Source: Tipula vernalis (lineage: Eukaryota > Arthropoda > Insecta > Diptera > Tipulidae). From it: a stretch of 64,000 nt of DNA. The DNA is taken from contig OY282560.1 of assembly GCA_958295665.1 (NCBI GenBank), forward strand, positions 270,731,315 to 270,795,314, given 5' to 3'. Of the stretch, positions 12,061-23,100 are shown in pieces. Position numbers and translations under genes: made by a program. Within the stretch, counting starts at the first letter, position 1; every line of letters starts with the position of its first letter. The notes under the pieces were generated by a model. That model was not told the DNA's origin and made no database searches. It was given only the letters and a program-made list of their open reading frames with translations.

Positions 12061-13150
12061 TTAAGTTATAGAACTTAATATATTATTTCTTATCTGTCGG
12101 CCTAATGAACTTTCATTATTTGAGTTTGAAACATCAATTCCAATTTGTATATCATCATTGAAAATTATGAATTTTGGTTCAAAAAGAACCCTATAATGAA
12201 GGCAAATATTATGCAAAGCTGTGCATACGTTTAATATTTGAGATGCCTTTTCCCTTGCATAATGCAATTTTCTAGCCCCCAAAAGAAAACAAAACCGTGA
12301 TTTCAGTATACCAATACATCTTTCGATCACATTTCGAATTTTTGAATGTATACTGTTGTACCTCGCTGCTCTGCTTCCTTCGATAGTGGCTCTGTATGGT
12401 GTTAATAGCCATGGCTACAATAGATACCCGGAGTTACCTAATAATTAAAAATTATTTGAGGTAAGAATGCAATATCCAATCATTTTATTTAATATTTACC
12501 GAGTAGCCAATAATTGGTATTTTCATTATTTATATTCAGTTGTTACAAATATTGGCGGTAGGTAGGTAAATTCCACACTAGTGAATCATGTGAAGCTTCT
12601 CCATACGGCGGGTCGACTGCTATTATTTTTGTATTGTGCTCGCACAACTAAAAATTTTGTTTCAGAAAATATTACAAATGTTATTGTCTAAGATTTATAA
12701 AAACAAAAATTACAATCATCGTGTTCAAGCTGCGTGCCCCTTTCCGGTTAAAATATAAATGTTCATGTTCTACCGGTCGAACAATGGCATTACTTCAGTT
12801 AAGGTGAGTGATACCGATGATTGGGATAATCCCACCAAAAAATCTTGTCTAACGCTTTGCTGGTAGCTACCTTGTAGCTGGTAAACCTTGACCACAAAAT
12901 CGAAGCGTTGCAGCCAATTTTAAAATATTCGGCGTTTTCGTTGCCCTAGCTCGCATTGGTAAACCATTAATGACCTCCCTCGTAATATATTTTACTGCGT
13001 CTTTTGACAGTCTAAACAACTTTATAAACCTAAAATATAACAAATATATTAGAAAAATATTTTAAATAACATTGCGTCAGTTACTTCAAAAATGTTCGAT
13101 TGATCACGAAATGTCCTATCGGAAAAATAAACCGCAATTGTGTCCATTTG
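12061..13150 (-). pseudogene. PIF/Harbinger transposase, broken
   Basis: The C-terminal piece 12330-12061 has IERCIGILKSRF and ALHNIC, typical of the HARBI1/DDE_Tnp_4 family. Just upstream is PWLLTPYRATIEGSRAARYN, and at 12560-12660 VDPPYGEASHDSLVWN, which is the DDE core. At 12790-13020 are SVRQDFLVGLSQSSVS and LFRLSKDAVKYITREV, the helix-turn-helix N-terminal region. An intron-like gap ending TTTTAG near 13023-13065 precedes DQSNIFEVTD. Several frameshifts and at least one stop separate these blocks. It would be a DD(E)-type cut-and-paste transposase, now inactive. Confidence 0.85.
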
Positions 13151-13159
13151 TTTTTGTTA

Positions 13160-16100
13160 TTATTATATAATTTATAGCTGTGTCTGTTCGCTTTAAGGTA
13201 AATTGAATTAAATTTGTCACTATAAAAACACAAACAAAACAATCAAAGGTAAAAATTTCACATGGCTTGTATTTTTCGTATAGGTAACCTCATTAAAAAA
13301 CAAATTTCCCTTTTTTTTATTTGGTTGCGTACATTTTTATATTCCATCGTATTCCAAATACCAATTCTTATTCAAATCGAATCCATCATTCGTTTCGAAC
13401 GACGAAACGAAACGGATTTACAAATAGGGGCCCTGATGTAACAGTTGAACGAATCTGGCCTAAATGATTTTTAAGTTCTTTAACGAACTCTCATCGCGCC
13501 GGAGTCTTCCTTTTCTCTTGAATTAATTGGCTGGGTTTACGAAAGTTTTTGCCGTAGCCTAATCCCGCTGAAGATGCTGACCGTTTTTCGCGACATGCTG
13601 ACTGTTGCCCTAGCGATAATATCGGAAGTATGCGCATCCATTCTTTTCTTTCGTGGCACATAATAGCCGCTTTACCTGAAAATTCATTCATAAAATAGGT
13701 AGGGAAGAATAAACGTCAAAACTGCAATAATAGGGAATAATATTTTCCCAGCATAAAATTTTTTCTCAAATAACAGAATATACTTGGGGGGAAAATAAAC
13801 GAAACTGTTAGGAAATTGCCAAAAAGGAAAAGTTGGTACGAAGGCTGAATTAATCGATTAATTGATGTTATGTCTGCTAGCTAGTTCCAGTGTACAGACA
13901 GAAGAATATGAGTATCGGGTGGCCGGATAAGGAGTCGACATAACATAAGAGTAAACAATGGACGGTTTTAGAGGAGGTTGACAAACTTCACAGACTGATT
14001 TGAAGGACTCTACACTTTTAACAACAGGAAGAAGATCTATTTATTAATCAATCATGAAAATTAAATAAATTAAGATTTTGTCCTTAAAGATCACGAGTAT
14101 GAATATACAAAAATTTCAAAACAAAATTGAGTAGAAGAATAATTTAAAATAAAGATTAGGTAATAAACCCTAGCGATACTTTCTTATAAAATAAAACTTT
14201 TGTACCATTTTTCCCATTTTCTAATTTCAATTTATCGTTTACGCCTAAATTTACCTGACAACTTAAAACGAAATCGATAACACAAAGCAATGAAATATTA
14301 TTCCATATACAAAAAGCAAGTAACTTTGTTGGAAAATTTAATTTTGATTTGTGATCAAAATTCTGAAATTACAGAAAACGAAAAAATATACCAAATTGTA
14401 TATTACATTATGTATTTACAATCGATTTTTATTTTTATGTGCTTTTCCGTATTTGATATGAAAAAAAAAAATAATTTACATTTCAAAAGAATACGAAAAT
14501 ATAAGAATACTACAAAAAATAAAATAAAATAAATCTGCATTCAAGATTGGAATACTTCCCATTTTTATTTTTATGTGACTTACATATTTTCTTATATAGT
14601 AAATGTACTAGACATGAATAATAATAGCGTATATTTATGTATAAGACAACAATGATGACGAATACGGTGATCAACAATGATGTTGTTCAAGTACAGAATA
14701 TGAAATTGCATAAGTTTTTTCTTTCGATTCTTCTTCATCTTATTTCTTTATTTATGATTACGAGAATACATAGTCTTGTTAGTTACACATAATGTTTTCC
14801 GTTTCTATTCATGTAACATTGCTGTCCATCCAATATTATTTTGTCTCATAAAAAAATAAAACTAAGCGAAAAGAAGTTTAATTTTCTTGTTTTAAAGATT
14901 TTTCCGTTTTCGTTTTTGTTTTGCAAAAAACAAGGGAAAAACAGATTTTTTATATTTTGAATTAAAAAGGAAAATGGTAATTTATCTCAATTCAAAAGAA
15001 AACGGAAAATATAATACACGGAAAGAGGAAATTGAACTGAACATTTTTAATTCTCCCCCTTAGACATGTGGATGTGACTTGCTGGGTTTTCAACTAAAAG
15101 CTCATTAGTAGAAATAGTAAAAAGCGTTAATGGTCACTGTATTTCAAAGAATGTAAAATCTTGTTCTTCGTTTATGGCTTCCTGAAACCACAGTTTTCAG
15201 TATCGTTAATCGTTATTATGGAATTATGGTGTAATTAATTGTAACTTTAAATTAAACTTCTGTCTGAACACGATTAAGAACGAATGTAAATAGACGTATG
15301 GAGAAATTAAAAGTTTGTAATCCGTTATTATTGTATTTATAATATTATAAAATAGAGTAAGTCGTCCCAAAAGGCACCACCCATCCACAAAAATATTTGC
15401 AAGTAGGCTTTTTGTAAACGAAGCAATAACAGCAATAAAATAAGCCGTTGATTTATGCCTCTATTAGCGATTTTTTTAGTTTTAGTTTTCTGTTCGAGTG
15501 TGTCGCAGGTTCATGTTGGTTTTTTTGTACCGGATCTTGAAATAGTCTAGAAGTGTGTATTTAGGTGTTGTTATCGTTTACTATAGTCATCGAGATATAT
15601 GCACTGTTACTGCACACCTGCCAAACTAAGAAGACCTGCAATGTCCGATCTGTGGTGTTTTTCGATAATGTAAAATTGCCAGTGAGCCAATAAAATTTTT
15701 TACGGATTTCAACGAATTGTTATTCTTAAGGAAAATCTGACAGGCCTGGCCATTCTGTAAGACCAGTTGGGAACTAATAACTACCAAATTGAATAATTTT
15801 GTACAAATTTGTCTTCAGTGGTAAAATCAGTGTTGGCATATACGTAACGCTATAACGAAAAATCACAAAAAAAAGTATCCTTTTACATTAATATCGAAAC
15901 CAGAATATATACTTAAAATCATCCTAATTCACCTTAAAAATATATCCGCATCACTCATTGTCATATACATATGTCGCACAAAGCTGCACTGATTAGAGGT
16001 CCTAAAATCGGTTTATCAAAATTTAATTGCGTATTTTCCATTTTACTTTAAAGAGATTATTATACAAATTTTATAGGGTTTCTCATTAAGGGCGTCGCAT

Positions 16101-16190
16101 TTTTGTACTAGATTTTTTATTTTTTTTGTATTTCGTGAAGTTCACATTGGTTTTGTTTTGACGTTTTAACTCGTCAGTGTGTACCATTTA
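13160..16190. other. AT-rich non-coding stretch
   Basis: No gene recognised. A palindrome-like run around TTCGTTTCGAACGACGAAAC lies near 13392-13415. Open stretches at 13491-13691 (minus) and 14290-14532 (plus) show no family motif. The second is lysine-rich and AT-driven. Confidence 0.45.
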
Positions 16191-16239
16191 ACCCTGTGAC
16201 CCCGAAACCAACTATGTTTCACAAGGAGGGGAAAATCAC

Positions 16240-16440
16240 TAGCGGAGAAGACCTGTGGCTATTCACTCATTTACGCACGCATTCATTCGTTCTCCACCAC
16301 ACAAATCAGTTCACACGCGAACAACGTTCAACGAAACGACAAAACAATAACCAAAATAAATAAAATACAATTCATTTTTTCAGCCTACTCCAAATCTTCA
16401 ATGTGGTGACATGTCGCCCACATCGCCCGGTGGTACAAAT
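16240..16440. repeat. Repeat related in inverse orientation to 27477-27690
   Basis: The reverse complement matches 27477-27690. Both have GCATGTCACC/ACATGTCACC followed by CATTGAAGAT, then GTGTGAACTGAT and GTGTGGTGGAGAACG-type stretches. It is probably an end fragment of the same unidentified element, possibly the hAT family near 28 kb. Confidence 0.55.
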
Positions 16441-16999
16441 TAATAAAAAATGGTAATTTAAAGTATAATAAAAAAACTTATGTTAAAATATAGAATAAAA
16501 CAAAAATATAATAAATAACAAAAATTAATTTAATAAAAGTATAATTAACTTTTTAACTTTTACAATTAGTGACCACCTACAGCCGTGTTTACGGTAGAAC
16601 ACACCACCATTTTTATTTTTTATTTTTTCGTTATATTTGTTGACACCTGATACGACCCCGTCGTGTAGCGGTGCGTATCTCATAAATTTAATATTTTTTT
16701 GTTTTTATTTGGTGCATTTCTCGGCGACGAGCGGTACATCGAACACACCTACGTACACATGAGGGCACATACAAGAAACACGCGGAATCACCAACAATCA
16801 TACACATATAGAGTGCCTGCGCCTGATATACGCAAATCATATGAAAAAAACCGATACACATACGGTACCAAACACACCACATGCAGTCAAAAATGTAGTT
16901 GCATCTGTCACATATATAGAGTGATCAGCGATCATCGTAATTAGAATTTAAAAAAAAAGTCATCATCAGCGCAATCAATGAAACTTAGTCGCGCCAACA

Positions 17000-17280
17000 A
17001 CAACAGTGGGAGCAACACCATCATCGTCGTGTTCCCTATCATCACCGCCGTCAGCTTCGAATGGCCAGCAGGACAGCTGCAATGTGGATATCGCCAACAT
17101 CACTAAATCAGCAGGAAAAATAACGGGACTAGCAGCTGCGGTGACATCAATAGCACCACCGTCATTACATCAGCCGGCAGTCATATCAAAGCCATCACCA
17201 CATCAGGCGGCATAATAAAATCGCTGTCATCACTGTCTTCGCCATCGCTATCATCAACATGATCACCATGTACAGCAGCA
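17000..17280. repeat. Degenerate CAN-triplet-rich sequence
   Basis: Dense imperfect CATCA/CACCA/CAGCA triplets make a GC-richer island in AT-rich DNA. The 69-codon open stretch at 17006-17215 is a by-product, low-complexity in Ser/Ala/Pro and without a domain. It is best read as a simple-sequence region. Confidence 0.6.
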
Positions 17281-17638
17281 AGTCAACGTGACCATAATTT
17301 TTTTTTTGTTCCTTTTTTTAGATTCAATAAATTTATTTTATTTTGTGTTTTCATTCAAATGGCTTCATACAAATGTCGCACGGCAAAGCGACTACCCAGC
17401 CATTCTTCACAGCTCCCCGCACCTCCTTTTATATGGCTACAGTCGAGACTCACCTTGACTGCCGCCGTATAGCTTACCATGTCACCGGGGTCCAGTCGAG
17501 ACTCACTTCAACTGTTCCGCCCTCTCACGAGAAAGTCAAGACTCACGCGTCGACTTTCTCCAGTCACAGTCAAGTCCGGAACTGGCCTCAAAGCGGCCAC
17601 TGCCAATACCTCTTGGTAGGCCCCAAAGCTGACTCCAG

Positions 17639-18554
17639 GGGGCCTATTATGAAATTTTTCGAATTCGATTTTTTTCGATATCGAAAAAATTCGCCCTATT
17701 TAGAAGCTAAAACAAAAAAATTCGCGGCGAATTTTTTCGATCGCACATGTTATCGAAAAAATTCGCCCTATTATGAAACTAAAAAGAAAAAATGGCATCG
17801 AATTTTTCCGAATGCATCGACAAAATTCAACTGCTAGTTGACGAATTTTGTATACGACTGATCATATTTATGAAACTGTTTAATAATTATTAATTTTTGC
17901 GTAAAAAAATATATTCTAAATTATTTTTAAAAATAATAACTAGGTGTTCAAATAATAATTATTGAATAAAGTTTATTCAAACAATTTTTTGAGAATTTAT
18001 TTAAGAATTACAGAAATTACGTTTCTTATATTGACTTTATAATAAAAATTTCGATGTAAGTTTTATTCTAATTATTTATGTTTAAATTGATTAAGAAATA
18101 TAGAACACAGCTAATAAATTTTTTTGATTCAAATATATTTATCAGGACGACGAACCCCAACCAATTTAATGTGCTAGTCTCATGGAGAAAAATGGGGGGA
18201 TAGCAAAAGTTATTTAAATTCCCCTCAATTTAAAGAAACTAGTAACAAATTATGGGAAGATTTGACAAAAGAGCTAAATGACGAACGCCCTCCAACAAAA
18301 ACAGTAATTGGTTGGAAAAAAGTATGGATTTCATGAATTGTTCAAACGTTATTTTAATTACTATTTTTAATTAACTTTATTAATCACAAACTATAATGCA
18401 AAAACCTTTCTATAATGGTTAATACGGGACCTATCGAATTTTTTCGATATCGAAAAAATTCGAAAACCAACTTTCATAATAGGACAAATCCGCATCGAAT
18501 CGAATTTTTTCGATATCGAAAAAAATCGAAATCGAAAAATTTCATAATAGGCTT
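17639..18554. mobile_element. Palindrome-rich non-autonomous DNA element
   Basis: The ends share the inverted repeat GCCTATTATGAAATTTTTCGA, followed by GATTTTTTTCGATATCG. Several copies of the palindrome TTCGATATCGAA or near variants lie close to each end. CAG flanks both sides (17636-17638, 18555-18557) and may be a 3-bp target duplication. The interior is AT-rich and holds only a short broken Myb-like fragment. It looks like an internally deleted PIF/Harbinger-type element. Confidence 0.7.
18150..18330 (+). pseudogene. Zeste-type Myb/SANT domain fragment
   Basis: In two frames the plus strand reads FMEKNGGIAK, then SPQFKETSNKLWEDLTKELN and TKTVIGWKKVW. This fits the regulatory-protein-zeste Myb-like domain, with its conserved W...W pattern around LW and WKKVW. 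A frameshift separates the halves. Such DNA-binding domains are often the second gene of Harbinger-type elements, so this is probably the last trace of the parent's accessory protein. Confidence 0.6.
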
Positions 18555-19079
18555 CAGAATTCATTTTCTGATCTGGCATGTCACAGCTTTGCTTCCCGAC
18601 ATGGAAACTCGGTCACTGTACCATTCCTGTGTCGGACTGGTACGATGGACAGTGAGGGAGGATAAGAGGTACACATCAGATCTGTAAACAGCTCTGTAGT
18701 CAGCACAACACGCTTCAGTTAAGGAAGATAAGAAATTCCCACCTCGACTAACATCCTCCTTCACAGCTACTGACGCAATCATCGACTGACCACATTCTCC
18801 TCCCTTTCACTCTGTCTCGGCCCATCGACTCCGTTAATGAATCTTACGAGCTAAGACATTCCAACGGAGCGGGCGCCACCCCAGTTCGGCTGATCAAATA
18901 TAAGTCTCCGAACACAGACAAGGAATCCACTTGCGGGGGAGTCCTATAGCGGTTCACCCAATGAACCACTACAAACTTGGCGGTGAATATTACACCTCGA
19001 ATGTGTATTGGGTTGACTTCCCCTTCCGGCTTGACTGGACCAATCGTATCACAACGCACACATTTACAAAACAAAATAA

Positions 19080-19402
19080 ATTAAATTAATTCAAAATCAA
19101 AAATTAGTCTCGTCTCGATCTCTACAGAGACAACTCATCGCTCGTGGTGTTGGCCCTAAAAATATATTTTTTTAGTGATACAAAATGGTGTTGAAAAAAT
19201 ACAAAAAAAAGTCTCTGTAACAAAACAAGGTCATGGCTAATGGTAATTAGCGTATCGTGCCCCTGTCTATTAGAACCGCTCTACATCATTTAGTGGTAAA
19301 CCCGCTTTGCTTTGATCACCGGGATTACCTTGACCATTCACAATAGTCGAAAGACTGTGTATTCGTAATGAAATATTAGAATAGGGCAGGTTTAGATGAT
19401 TA
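19080..19402. other. Non-coding flank left of BEL element 1
   Basis: No gene or repeat recognised. It is continuous with 26382 onward once the BEL insertion and one copy of its 5-bp duplication are removed. Confidence 0.5.
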
Positions 19403-19407
19403 ACTTA

Positions 19408-20131
19408 TGTACCAAATAGGTGTGGTACAGAAGTTGTTGAATGGTGTGGTGATGAATGATTATTTCCTTTCGATAGGATTATATATTAGTTCCACAATTG
19501 ATTGAAAGAAAAACCATTCGAATATTTATTATTTTTTTTGGTAATAATTTTTATATTTTATTTTTGATATATTTGAAGTCTTCTTGGTTTGACGGTCGAT
19601 GAAAAAAAAGAGAAAGATTATAATTTGACGTCTATTTAAATTTACAATTATTGGTTCAAATTCTTAAAACTAGGTTGCTATAAAGATACAATTAAATATT
19701 AATTTGACGCTAGATGTCTAAAGTGTTCTACTGTTATCGAACTGTAATACAAAATAGAAATTATGTATAACACTATACGAAACGTCAAAATTTTTGGTAA
19801 ATAAATAAATTATTTTTGTTTACATGTAAAATTGTTTTAGATTACAAATTATTCCTAAATTGGAATATATAAAGACGAATATAAATTATGGCCACCTTTA
19901 ACATTAAAGATAAGTATTTGATTTGATACAATATTATCAATAAATGATTATAAATATTAATACATAAATTAATTTAATTTTAGGTTAGATTTACAATTGG
20001 AAAAGTATCAACAAGTTACAGTAAGTTTTTTTTTTTAAAATTATGAATTAATATGAATTACGTTATAGCTTTTTCTTGGTTTATTTTCTTTTAGTAATCA
20101 TCGTATGCAACATTGGGTTGTGTCTACAACA
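19408..20131 (-). repeat. BEL element 1, 3' LTR
   Basis: The 724-bp copy appears to match 25654-26376 except for a T run of 11 against 10. Its minus-strand start is TGTTGTAGACAC and its end TTTGGTACA. It lies just past the polyprotein stop codon. Confidence 0.95.
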
Positions 20132-20156
20132 TACCGGCCGCCTTGAATCGGTTGAT

Positions 20157-23100
20157 TCAACTTATTGGTAAACGACAGAGTTTGTGTATTGGACGTTTTA
20201 TGTTACCACTTTGTGTCTTTATAGTGACAACTCGTACGTTGTCGTCGGTGCCTGGGTGTAATGTGACAACTTTACCCATTGACCATTTTGAGGGGGGTAA
20301 GTTGATTTCCTTGATAAGCACTACGTCGTCTATCTTTATATTGGTTTGCTTAACGTGCCATTTACTTTTCTGTTGCAGATTCGTCAAATATTCGAGGTTC
20401 CACCTCTTCCAAATGTCTTGGTTCATCTTTTGTATCACCTGCCACCTGGATAATTTGGAAAGTTTGACATCTGTCATATTTTCGCTCGGAAGTTGTGTTG
20501 TTGGCCGGCCAATCAGAAAATGACCTGGAGTGAGGTAGTCCAAGTCGTCGCAGGATAACACACAGATCGGTCTAGAATTTAACATGGCCTCGATCTCGGT
20601 CAGCAAGGTCGTCATTTCTTCGATTGTTAGTATGTGGCCGTCAGTAACTCGTCGGAGGTGAAACTTCATACTCTTGACGGCCGCTTCCCACAATCCTCCA
20701 AAATGTGGTGAGCTCGGCGGAATGAATTTAAACTGAATTTGATCTGCCAATAAAAGATTAGAAAAATAATTAGCGTTTTTTCTTAGGAATGAATAGAACT
20801 CGTATAGATGGTTTCGCGCTCCAATGAAGTTTGTTGCATTGTCGCTATGAACTTCTGTACATATACCCCTGCGGGCTGTAAATCTTCGCAATGCTCCCAT
20901 ATACGCATCTGTCGTCAAATCGGAGACTAGTTCAATGTGAACTGCTTTTGTAGCTAAACATACGAAAATACAAATGTAGCTCTTGTATGTTTTTTGCCCT
21001 CTCCCTCTGCATGTGTGTGTTAAAATCGGACCCGCATAATCGACTCCAACCTTATGGAATGGTCTAACCAATTCGACCCTGGGGTTAGGAAGATCCCCCA
21101 TGACTTGATTTGAATCCCGTGCAGAGTATTTTGTGCATTTTATACAACTGTGGATGACCTTTCTGATTAGGTTTCTGCTTCCAACGATCCAATATCTTTG
21201 GCGTAGAGTTGCCATCATCAATGTAGGACCAGCATGTAAGTATTTTTCATGGTGTTCTCTTACAATAAGCTCTACCAGTCTTTCCTTTGAAGGTAGTATT
21301 GGCGGATGTTTGACATCATATGTAATTGCCGCATTTTTGATTCGCCCACCAACTCGTAGAGTGAATGATTCGTCGTAAAAGGGTTGAAGGCATCTTAGGT
21401 TGCTTGTTTTTGGTAGTTCCCTTTTGGATTTAAGAATATTGATTTCAGATTGGAAACATTTATACTGTATATGTCGGATAATGATAAATCTAGATTTTTG
21501 GAGTTCAGAGCAGAGGAGGTGTGGTGTTAAGGAATTTTTAGGTATTCGTTTTAATTTTAGGTTTATGTATCGCATTATGTAGGCTAAAATTCGCACTACT
21601 TTGGTAAAGTTAGATGATTTTGTAATTAGGTCGTCTAATATGTTCAGTGATGGAATCTGTGCGTGAAATGATTGATTTCGCAACTCATCTGTTGTGGTAG
21701 GTTGGTTCGCTATGCTCTTTGGCCAAGCTAATGGATCCTTAAGCCATTGGGGTCCATTCCACCATAAGCTAGCGTTTGTCAGTTTGTCCGGATCGAGACC
21801 TCTCGATGCATAGTCGGCAGGATTTTCCTGCGAACACACGTGTCTCCACTGCGAACGACTCATGTGTGATAAGATCTCACCAGTCCTATTCCCAACGAAT
21901 GTGGTCCATTTTGTAGGGTGTGCTGCAAGCCAACTTAAAACTATGGTGGAGTCGGTCCAGGCATTGATTTGGCTGATGTTAATCCGCATAGCTTGTTTAA
22001 TTTTTATGATGAGTTTGCTCAGAAGTAACGCTCCGCAAAGTTCAAGGCGTGGGATTGAGATTTGTTTAACTGGAGCAACTTTGGTTTTGGCAGTCAGCAA
22101 TCTTATACAGGAACTTCCATTTGGCATTATAGTTTCAATGTACACAACAGCTGCATATGCATTTCTGGAAGCATCTGAGAATCCATGTAAAATTGCCTCG
22201 CAGTTCAACGTTGTGCCTATGTATCTGCCAATTTTAATGTTTTCAAGGCTAACTAGATTATATCGAATTCTAGTCCATTCTGCCATTAGGTCATCTGGTA
22301 AATCATCATCCCAAGCTAAATTATGGATCCACAAGGTTTGAAAAAATATCTTAGCTCTTACGGTAACTGGAGCAAGCCATCCAATCGGGTCAAATAACCG
22401 GCTGGCTTCTGAAAGTATTCCTCTCTTGGTGTTGGGAGATTTATTATTTAAGTTCACCTTGAATTTAAAATAATCAGCTTTTGGGTCCCAATATAAACCC
22501 AACATTTTCACTGAGTCAGAACCTTTTATTTGGAGAGTGCTATTTTGTTCGGTGAATAATGACGGTAAGGTTTTTAGAATGCTCTCGTCGTTTGTCAGCC
22601 ATTTTCTCAGCTTAAAACCGAACTTTGACAGTATCATATCGATATCTTGTACTAGCTTCATTGCTTCTTGGGTAGTGTCGGCTCCCGACATCAAGTCGTC
22701 TACGTAAATACTTGTCTTTATTTGGTTTACTGCTTCCGGGTATATCTCCTTATAGTTTTCGGTTGCCTCATTAAGCGCTCGGGTCGCTAGATATGTTGCA
22801 CTGGCTGTGCCGTACGTGACAGTACTTAGTTCGTAGGTGCTGAACGGTTTACTAGGTGTGTTGCGCCATATTATCCTCTGGTATCTGGTATCGTCTGCTG
22901 CTACCCGGATTTGTCTGAACATTTTCTCTATATCACTTGTAAATGCAACCTTGGATTTTCGGAATCGCATTAGTATGTCATATAATGTTGATTGAAGGGT
23001 TGGTCCTACTGCTAGGCAATCATTCAATGACACATCTGAACTTGTTTTGGCGGAGCCGTCGAATACAACTCTCAGCTTCGTGGTGCTGCTGGAGCTCTTT

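Larger units (their letters stand above)
17281..19018 (-). repeat. Possible LTR interrupted by a small DNA element
   Basis: The segment starts AGTCAAC (17281) and ends GTTGACT (19012-19018), and a purine-rich minus-strand tract (GGAAGGGGA) lies just past 19018. This copies the layout of the LTR at 7265-7536. Without the 0.9-kb element at 17639-18554 it would be about 820 bp and is GC-richer than its surroundings. There is no confirming second LTR or primer site. Confidence 0.3.

Noticed and set aside
13491..13691. Minus-strand ORF as a Harbinger accessory gene
   Set aside because: No Myb-like pattern could be seen; only its position near a Harbinger remnant suggested it.
16190..16240. tRNA-Trp-like primer site TGACCCCGA and purine tract AAGGAGGGGAAAA
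   Set aside because: Match is too short, no LTR borders either side, and order of the two signals is wrong for one element.
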